Source: Bacillota bacterium (GTDB lineage Bacteria; Bacillota; Clostridia; Acetivibrionales; DSM-1351). From it: a DNA stretch of 12,567 nt. The stretch lies in NCBI GenBank assembly GCA_023436515.1, contig JAEZIV010000228.1, positions 1 to 12,567 on the forward strand. Reading direction: 5' to 3'. The notes under the pieces are model-generated. The model was not told where the DNA came from. It saw nothing but the letters and a program-made list of their open reading frames with translations, and searched no databases. Below are positions 6,791 through 12,567 of the stretch, piece by piece. Every line of letters starts with the position of its first letter. Positions within the stretch are counted from its first letter, which is position 1. The position numbers were made by a program, and so were the translations under genes.

Positions 6791-7561
6791 ATGGATAAAT
6801 ACTTTTTTGCTTACATAAAAGATATTCCAAAGAATATGCGAAATGAGCTTTTCTCAATACAGCATTTGCTGGCTTTGTTTGCAGTGGCCTGTTTGGGGGT
6901 GCTCATTATTGTAATCTTCAAAGGAAAAAGTACAAAAAGCAAATGGAGGGCTGTAAAATGCATGGCACTGCTGCTACCGGTTCTTGAAGCAGCTCAGATG
7001 CTGTGGTATAGAAGCATCGGAGAGTTCTCCTGGGGATACACTCTCCCGCTTCACTTGTGCAGTCTTATGTCATTGATTCTGCCGATAATGGCCTTTACAC
7101 GAAAGCCGTTACTTATGGAGTACTCCTATGCGGTTGGTTTGGCACCGGCATTAATGACACTCCTGACTCCGGATGTATACTATTATCCTTCACTACACTT
7201 TATATACATACAGACCATGCTGGTTCATGGCTTGATATGTATTATACCTATTTTTATGGTTTTTTGCCTGGACTTCAGGCCGGATATAAGAAAACTGCCT
7301 AAGGTAATTGGAATGCTCATTGGCTTTGCGCTGCTAATAGCTCCGGTAAATCAACTTACAGGAGGGAACTACTTTTTCCTTAGATATCCTGCACCAGGTT
7401 CTCCCATGGAACTATTTGCTGATATGGTGGGAAGCCCCTGGTATCTGATACCTACATTTTTACTTGGATGTATACTCTGGATTGCTTTTTATGCTCCCTT
7501 TGTTCTTTTAAAATATATTCGATACCCCATAAAATCTAAAGGGCAGTTTTTTAGTACATAG
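6791..7561 (+). CDS. YwaF/TIGR02206 family integral membrane protein
   Basis: The 256-residue product is almost entirely membrane embedded, with about seven hydrophobic segments near residues 24-44, 55-73, 83-103, 108-126, 138-160, 170-190 and 215-241. The phrases WGYTLPLHLCSL (81-92), LHFIYIQTMLVHG and GGNYFFLRYPAPGSPMEL (191-208), together with the length, match the YwaF family, whose function is unknown. ATG 6791 follows AGGGG (6777-6781) at a good distance. The gene is divergent from trpB2 across a 163-base region. I could not pick a convincing plus-strand promoter there; TATATT at 6755-6760 and TAATAT at 6770-6775 both lack a clear -35 box. It converges on the oxidoreductase gene, and no strong terminator is visible in the 59 bases between them. 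Confidence 0.82.
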   Translation: MDKYFFAYIKDIPKNMRNELFSIQHLLALFAVACLGVLIIVIFKGKSTKSKWRAVKCMALLLPVLEAAQMLWYRSIGEFSWGYTLPLHLCSLMSLILPIMAFTRKPLLMEYSYAVGLAPALMTLLTPDVYYYPSLHFIYIQTMLVHGLICIIPIFMVFCLDFRPDIRKLPKVIGMLIGFALLIAPVNQLTGGNYFFLRYPAPGSPMELFADMVGSPWYLIPTFLLGCILWIAFYAPFVLLKYIRYPIKSKGQFFST

Positions 7562-7620
7562 GATAATATTACATTACTGCTGGTGGTAAGGCGTTAATTT
7601 TGTGCCGGTAGCTCTTAATT

Positions 7621-9150
7621 TTAGAGGAGTCTGTCCAGAGGCCTTAAGGCCGGACCTTCAAGAACCGTACCATCGAAACTATACCTGGATGCATGACAGG
7701 GGCAATCCCAGCTTTTTTCGGCAGAGTTCCACCGTACTTCGCAACCCAGGTGCTTGCAGGTGGTATCCACTACAAACAAATTACCTTCAATATCCCTGTA
7801 AGCGCCTGCTTTTTTACCCTCAAAGGTTAAAGGCTTGCCTTCACCCAGCTCAAGAGAAATGTTATCCGGCAGCTTTTTAATTTTACCTCCAATGAGTTCT
7901 CCTGCAACATTTAAATTTTCTTTAACAAAATTTTTGGCTGATTCCATGGTGGAAACCCGAGAGGGAGCAAATATTTCTTCAGCCTCGCTTTTCCCTTTTG
8001 TTAGAATATCCTTTATTATCATTGCCGAAACAGTACTTGTGGTCATACCCCACTTCTGGTAAGCAGCCGCAATAAAAATGTTCGGCTTTCCGCCTGTAAT
8101 GTGGCCTATAAAGGGTATTTCATTCATCGCTGTGTAATCCTGGGCAGACCACCGATACAACACCTCCGTTGCCTTAAAGCTATCTTCTGCATAATTTATG
8201 AGCTTTTTATAATGCTCAAGCTCATTGTCATCCTGTCCGGTCTTGTGATGCTCGCCACCAATAATCAATAGTTGATCACCATCATTAAAAGGCTGGGTCC
8301 TAATAGACCGTGTAGGCTTCTCATAGGATATATACATACCGGAGCTTACCTTGATATCTGCTTTTACAGCTATGGAATAGGAGCGTTCTGCATACATGCG
8401 TGTTGAGTAGAGGCCTCCCCCGTCATAGAAGGGAAAATGACTGGCTATTATAACCTTATCGGACAAAATATGAAACCCATCTCTGGTTGTGGTTCTACAT
8501 TCCCTGTCCTCGTGAATATCAATTGCGGTAGTATTCTCATATATATGACCGCCCCTTTGAGCAAATAAGCTTGCAAGCTCCAGTAAATACTTTCTGGGAT
8601 GGAATTGGGCCTGATTTTTGAAGCAGACTGCGCCTTTTACTTGAAAGGGTAGTTCTAGAGCAGTCGTATACTCAACGGGTAAACCCAGTGACTGTGCGGT
8701 GGAGGCTTCCCTTTCTAGGGTTTCAATATGTTTTTCCTCCATAGTATACACATAGTTATTCTGCCGTTCAAAGTCACAGTCTATGTTATTATCTTCAACA
8801 AGGAGTTCAATGAGTTTTACTGCTTTTTGATTGATTTCACCATATTTTCTAGCCCCATCTTTACCTAGCTTTTTTTCAAGGACTGAATATTTTAAATCAT
8901 GCTGAGAGGTAATCTTTGCAGTTGTATGACCTGAGGTGGACAGAGCGATTCTATAGGAGTCGATAACTACAACATCAAAGCCTTCCTTTTGTAAAATAAT
9001 TGCGTTTGTTAAGCCTGTTATTCCACCTCCGACAATTAGTATATCTGTTTTGATATTGTCCCCAAGTGAAGGATAGTCTGTTTTTGGAGTTGTTCCTATC
9101 CAGTAGGACTTTGTTGGCATTGAAAAGGCTTTGTCTATAAGGTTTTGCAT
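7621..9150 (-). CDS. FAD-dependent oxidoreductase with C-terminal Rieske [2Fe-2S] domain (YhfW-like)
   Basis: The N-terminal part is a DadA/glycine-oxidase-like flavoprotein: DILIVGGGITG (36-46) is the Rossmann dinucleotide motif, Asp64 ends the second strand, and STSGHTTAKITSQHDL (71-86) is typical of this subgroup. Near residues 365-390 a GGKPNIFIAAAYQKWGMTTS segment closes the FAD site. The last 70 or so residues form a Rieske domain: C465-K-H467-L-G-C470 and C483-P-C485-H486. All four cluster ligands and both extra cysteines, which form a disulfide in classical Rieske proteins, are present. The two-domain arrangement and the 509-residue length fit B. subtilis YhfW. The substrate is unknown; an amine or amino acid is a guess. 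I start at ATG 9150 because GGGAG (9160-9156) is 5 bases upstream. ATG 9162, 4 codons earlier, has a poorer site. Confidence 0.88.
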   Translation of the reverse strand: MQNLIDKAFSMPTKSYWIGTTPKTDYPSLGDNIKTDILIVGGGITGLTNAIILQKEGFDVVVIDSYRIALSTSGHTTAKITSQHDLKYSVLEKKLGKDGARKYGEINQKAVKLIELLVEDNNIDCDFERQNNYVYTMEEKHIETLEREASTAQSLGLPVEYTTALELPFQVKGAVCFKNQAQFHPRKYLLELASLFAQRGGHIYENTTAIDIHEDRECRTTTRDGFHILSDKVIIASHFPFYDGGGLYSTRMYAERSYSIAVKADIKVSSGMYISYEKPTRSIRTQPFNDGDQLLIIGGEHHKTGQDDNELEHYKKLINYAEDSFKATEVLYRWSAQDYTAMNEIPFIGHITGGKPNIFIAAAYQKWGMTTSTVSAMIIKDILTKGKSEAEEIFAPSRVSTMESAKNFVKENLNVAGELIGGKIKKLPDNISLELGEGKPLTFEGKKAGAYRDIEGNLFVVDTTCKHLGCEVRWNSAEKSWDCPCHASRYSFDGTVLEGPALRPLDRLL

Positions 9151-9163
9151 ATAATCTCCCATC

Positions 9164-9178
9164 TGCGCCTGCGGCGCA
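9164..9178 (-). other. GC-rich hairpin directly before the oxidoreductase ribosome site
   Basis: TGCGCC (9164-9169) and GGCGCA (9173-9178) form a perfect 6-bp stem with a TGC/GCA loop, the only strongly GC-rich patch in an otherwise AT-rich intergenic region. On the minus strand it ends 3 bases before the GGGAG ribosome site, where it could affect initiation or mRNA stability. The remaining 9179-9348 sequence shows no gene and no convincing minus-strand promoter. It holds only short palindromes, such as TATCATGATA at 9216-9225. Confidence 0.45.
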
Positions 9179-9348
9179 TTATTAACTATTTAGCCTAGGG
9201 CAAATCACAAAAGTCTATCATGATATCAAATTAAATTAATTTTAGCTTACCCAGAATAGTGGAAAATATTTTAATTCTTCATTGTCTGGAAATAACATAT
9301 TATACCAACTATAAGCAGAATAAAAACCTATCAAGAAAGTAATTTAGC

Positions 9349-9390
9349 AAATTAGCATACAAAAGCCTATTTGAAATCGTATATAATTTG
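9349..9390 (+). promoter_or_regulatory. Candidate ECF-type promoter for the secreted M16 protease
   Basis: AAATTAGCATACAAA (9349-9363) is identical to the motif before signal peptidase I, and CGTATA-NN-ATTTG (9378-9390) matches its second block. GCATAC (9355-9360) and CGTATA (9378-9383) are 17 bases apart here, against 16 at the other site. TATAAT (9382-9387) is a perfect housekeeping -10 but lacks a recognisable -35 at the right distance. The expected leader is about 60 bases, ending in an AAAAGGAGAA ribosome site at 9431-9440. Confidence 0.6.
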
Positions 9391-9450
9391 TAAAGAGTAA
9401 AAATCTACGTTTTACAAAAACATTTTTTAGAAAAGGAGAATTGGTAGGAA

Positions 9451-12400
9451 ATGAAAAGAATTATCTCACTAGTAATGGTCTTATGCCTAATGTTGAGTAT
9501 ATTACCGGTATCGGCTGAGGCAAGCGGTGAAAATACCGGACTAAAACAGCTTCCCCAAGTGGGAGAGGTCATATCAGGCTTTAAAACCACTGAAATAAGT
9601 AATCTGGATATAATTAATGCAAAAGCAGCCCTTTTTGAGCACGAGAAATCTGGTGCGGAGCTATTGTACATACAAAATAAGGACTTAAACAGATCCTTTG
9701 ATATTACTTTTAGAACTCCAGCGGTAGACAATACCGGTGTGAATCACATTCTTGAGCATATTTCAGTTTCAGGTTCAAAAAAATATCCAATTAAAAATGT
9801 ATTATTTACTGTAGCAAATCAGACCTACAGTACATTTATTAATGCCTTTACAAGTCAAACCTTTACGTCCTATCCGGTATCCTCAATGAGTGAAGCACAG
9901 CTGCTGAAGTTTACCGATATGTATATGGACTGTGTGTTTAATCCATCAGTTTATGAGGATAAGAATATTTTCGCAAGAGAGGCCTGGCGTTATGAAATGG
10001 CAGATGAAAATGCACCATTAACAATAACAGGTACTGTATATAATGAAATGAAGGGTTCTCTGGGAAATATCAATACCTCGGCGTATCAAAATGTGCTCAA
10101 TACCTTATTTGACGGTAGTTATCAAGCCAACATTTCAGGTGGAGACCCGAAGAATATACCTGATCTCAGCTATGATGATCTGATAAAGACTCATAAAAAC
10201 AACTACCACCCATCAAATGCTTTAATAGTACTTTATGGAAACCTTGATTACGAAAAATTCCTCAAGCTTATTAATGACGAGTTTCTGTCAAAGTATGATA
10301 AGAAGGAAATGAAGCTTGATTTTGGAAAGGTTGAACCCAAAAAGGAGATGGTTTCAAAAACATATAAATTCCCGGTATCCGCTAATGCAAATACAAAAAA
10401 TGCATCAGAAATTGATTATGCATATGCTATGACTGATTTGTCAGAAATGGACAGCCTTGGTTTGCAGGTGTTAGCGGCGTATTTGAACCAACAAGCCTCT
10501 CCGCTTCAGCAGGCCTTCAACCGGCAAAAAATAGGTGGCAGCGTTGCTGTTAACCTGCTGGATAACACTTATCAGCCCGTTTTTTTATTCTCTGCATACA
10601 ATGCGGATGAAAATAAGGCGGAAGAGTTCAAGAAGCTGGTTGATAGTACCATGCAGGAGATCACTGCTAAGGGTATAAATAAAGACTCCATTGATGCTGT
10701 CGTTCAAGCCTCCTTGTTAGGAAACTCAAATTTAACTGAGAACAGTTTGCTGGGAGTTAACGTGTCATTACTAATTGCCAAGAGCTGGACCAATGTCGGT
10801 AAAACTGATTTCCTGAACAACTTGATCCCTAATTTGAAGGAGATAGGAATAAAGGCCAAAACCGGTTATATCGAAGGACTTATAGAGAAGTACATTATTA
10901 AGAACCGGCATGCTGCATTGGTAACAACCATTCCCGAAGCCGGGCTGGCTGAGAAGCAGGAGCAGGAGCAGCAGAAGAAGCTATCTGATTTGAAGGCTTC
11001 TATGAGTAAGGAAGAGAAAGCAAAAATCATTTCAGCTACAAATGAGTACATAAAATGGAACCTGAAAGAGGATAACGAAAAAATCATTGAATCAATTAAA
11101 GTGGTTAATGCTTCGGAGCTCCCTGTTGAGGTGAAAAAATACAAAATAAATAATACTCAGCTTGATAACGGAATCAGATTGGTATCAGCAGAAGCCGATG
11201 TTGGTGAGATAGCAATGACTGAGCTTTATTTAGATACATCGGGAGTGCCGGCGGATAAACTGCACTATCTAAAGCTATATTCCAATCTGCTTGGTAGCCT
11301 TGAAACCAAAAACTACAGCAGAGAGCAGCTAAATACTCAGAGATTACGGTATCTTAATCAGGGGTCAATTAATATTTCGACAATAAAGAAAAAGGACAAT
11401 TCCTTTACACCTTATCTCACTATCAGTTGGGGCGGATTAATCGGTGAATACGATAAGCAGCTTGAACTGGTAAAGGAAGTATTGCTTAACACACAATTTA
11501 GCAATAAGACAGAGATTGCAAATACCGTAAAGCTGCTGAAGTCAAACATAAAGACCAGAATTAGCAATGATCCTTTCTCACTGTTGATCAGCCGAAATAG
11601 GGCACAGTTTGATAACAACATTAATTACAATACATATCTGTCCGACCTTGATTACTATAAATTCCTTGAGCAGCTTGAAAAGAAATTGGAAGAGAAGCCT
11701 GAAGAGGTTATAGCACAGCTGGAAGCTATAAGCAAATTGCTTATAAATAAGACGAATATGGTTGCAGTTTTTGCAGGAAATAAAAACAATGTAGCAAAAT
11801 ATGAAACGGCAATAAAAGGCTTGTTACAGCAGCTACCTGCAAACGAAATTAAAAAGCAGGATTATTCAACGCTGCCAAAACCGGATATAAAAGAAGGTAT
11901 AGCCTTAGACACCGCAGTCCAGTATAACATGGTCTCAGCAACCTATGAAAAAATGGGAACTGAATTCTCCGGGAAATATTTACCTATAGGAGCACTAATC
12001 GGAGAAAAATATATTACACCGGCCATTCGCTTTGGTAACGGAGCATATGACAGTGTATCCAGTTTTAACGGCAGTGGGTTTATGGTTGCATCCTATAGAG
12101 ATCCAAATATTAAGGAAACCTATGAGGTGTTTGCGGGATTATCAAACTTCCTAAGGAATGTTAGCCTCACCGATAAAGAGTTGGAACGGTATATACTGAA
12201 AACCTTCAGTGAATACACAGCAACTTCCGGAGAACTCACCGGTGCCCATAATTCAGCTCTGGATTATCTTGCAGGCATTACTGATGAAGATAAACTAAAA
12301 GTACTCAATGAAATAAAATCCCTCAAGGTTGAGGATGTTAAGGCGGCTGCCGAAATGTTTGATAAACTTATGGTAAACGGGTCATATTCAACAGCTGGCA

Positions 12401-12567
12401 GCAGTCAGAAGCTGAGCGAAAACAAAGCTTTGTTTAATTCAATCATCACAGCATTTGACACAGACGAGGTATCAAAGGAAACAATAACCAGAGCACAACT
12501 GTTTGCAATACTCCTGCAAGGAGTTCCAAATCCTGTTGAAACTGCTGTACAGTTGGGCCTTTTAACC
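9451..12567 (+). CDS. Secreted M16 metalloprotease, presequence protease (PreP)-like; 3' end outside window
   Basis: The frame is open from ATG 9451 to the window edge (1039 codons, no stop). A signal peptide (about 1-24, ending PVSAEA with an A-x-A site) predicts export. The inverted zinc motif HILEH (99-103) gives His99, His103 and base Glu102; Glu199 in VYNEMKG is the third ligand. The 96-residue gap from His103 to Glu199 equals that in Arabidopsis PreP (His81, Glu177). In the C-terminal half R860-FGNGA-Y866 keeps the conserved Arg/Tyr pair at the PreP spacing, followed by SYRDPN. The enzyme should therefore be an active clamshell peptidase that degrades peptides. A charged, Glu/Gln/Lys-rich helix (about 505-545) probably forms the hinge. 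From about residue 1005 there is extra sequence beyond a normal PreP, with ITRAQLFAILLQG (1012-1024) resembling an SLH motif. Related exported M16C proteins are known in Clostridia. GGAG at 9435-9438 is 12 bases from the start. Confidence 0.92.
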   Translation, partial: MKRIISLVMVLCLMLSILPVSAEASGENTGLKQLPQVGEVISGFKTTEISNLDIINAKAALFEHEKSGAELLYIQNKDLNRSFDITFRTPAVDNTGVNHILEHISVSGSKKYPIKNVLFTVANQTYSTFINAFTSQTFTSYPVSSMSEAQLLKFTDMYMDCVFNPSVYEDKNIFAREAWRYEMADENAPLTITGTVYNEMKGSLGNINTSAYQNVLNTLFDGSYQANISGGDPKNIPDLSYDDLIKTHKNNYHPSNALIVLYGNLDYEKFLKLINDEFLSKYDKKEMKLDFGKVEPKKEMVSKTYKFPVSANANTKNASEIDYAYAMTDLSEMDSLGLQVLAAYLNQQASPLQQAFNRQKIGGSVAVNLLDNTYQPVFLFSAYNADENKAEEFKKLVDSTMQEITAKGINKDSIDAVVQASLLGNSNLTENSLLGVNVSLLIAKSWTNVGKTDFLNNLIPNLKEIGIKAKTGYIEGLIEKYIIKNRHAALVTTIPEAGLAEKQEQEQQKKLSDLKASMSKEEKAKIISATNEYIKWNLKEDNEKIIESIKVVNASELPVEVKKYKINNTQLDNGIRLVSAEADVGEIAMTELYLDTSGVPADKLHYLKLYSNLLGSLETKNYSREQLNTQRLRYLNQGSINISTIKKKDNSFTPYLTISWGGLIGEYDKQLELVKEVLLNTQFSNKTEIANTVKLLKSNIKTRISNDPFSLLISRNRAQFDNNINYNTYLSDLDYYKFLEQLEKKLEEKPEEVIAQLEAISKLLINKTNMVAVFAGNKNNVAKYETAIKGLLQQLPANEIKKQDYSTLPKPDIKEGIALDTAVQYNMVSATYEKMGTEFSGKYLPIGALIGEKYITPAIRFGNGAYDSVSSFNGSGFMVASYRDPNIKETYEVFAGLSNFLRNVSLTDKELERYILKTFSEYTATSGELTGAHNSALDYLAGITDEDKLKVLNEIKSLKVEDVKAAAEMFDKLMVNGSYSTAGSSQKLSENKALFNSIITAFDTDEVSKETITRAQLFAILLQGVPNPVETAVQLGLLT

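Noticed and set aside
7602..7880. Plus-strand open frame of 92 codons
   Set aside because: It lies antisense within the Rieske end of the oxidoreductase gene, has no family resemblance and no good ribosome site; it is a shadow of the real gene.
9216..9225. Palindrome TATCATGATA in the oxidoreductase-protease intergenic region
   Set aside because: A 10-base palindrome in AT-rich DNA is expected by chance, and no promoter elements align with it.
9378..9390. Housekeeping sigma-A promoter using TATAAT at 9382-9387
   Set aside because: The -10 is perfect but nothing like TTGACA lies 16-18 bases upstream. The conserved blocks shared with 2057-2097 are better explained by an alternative factor. 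It stays a competing possibility.
10866..11144. Minus-strand open frame of 92 codons inside the M16 gene
   Set aside because: Serine/phenylalanine-rich translation typical of the antisense of a lysine/glutamate-rich helix region; the sense frame is a convincing protease.

Overview
The window is AT-rich, with strong AGGAGG-type ribosome binding sites. Its gene set (a GerMN-domain protein, a YdcF/DUF218 protein, a YwaF-family membrane protein, a Gram-positive-type signal peptidase I, a bacterial acyl-ACP thioesterase and a secreted PreP-type M16 protease) points to an endospore-forming Firmicute of the Clostridia. A Ruminiclostridium/Hungateiclostridium-like anaerobe is my best guess; that is inference from gene content, not a search. 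There are eight complete or near-complete genes plus one gene running off the right edge, and no RNA genes, insertion sequences, CRISPR arrays or phage genes. The region looks like ordinary chromosome with an envelope and secretion flavour.

Layout. 63-1901 (+): a membrane-anchored PQQ-type beta-propeller, closed by a clear terminator at 1934-1960. 1961-2175: a regulatory stretch with a 9-bp inverted repeat and a promoter-like bipartite motif, followed by a tight pair, signal peptidase I (2176-2748) and acyl-ACP thioesterase (2759-3517). 3637-5092 (+): a second pair, a GerMN-domain protein and a YdcF-like membrane protein, ended by a compound hairpin terminator (5137-5200). 5263-6627 (-): a stand-alone tryptophan synthase beta of the TrpB2 type with a good sigma-A promoter. 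6791-7561 (+): a YwaF-family integral membrane protein, divergent from trpB2 and convergent with the next gene. 7621-9150 (-): a FAD-dependent oxidoreductase fused to a C-terminal Rieske domain. 9451-12567 (+, runs off the end): an exported presequence-protease-like M16 metalloprotease with a C-terminal extension that starts to look like an SLH domain.

How parts connect. The most informative non-coding observation is that the regions upstream of signal peptidase I and of the secreted M16 protease share a bipartite motif: 15 identical bases (AAATTAGCATACAAA), then a spacer, then CGTATA-NN-ATTTG. A GCATAC box, a 16-17 bp gap and a CGTATA box is the geometry of an ECF (extracytoplasmic function) sigma-factor promoter. 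This suggests that the export protease and a secreted protease that needs it for maturation belong to one envelope-linked regulon. The remaining genes appear to be independent short transcription units.
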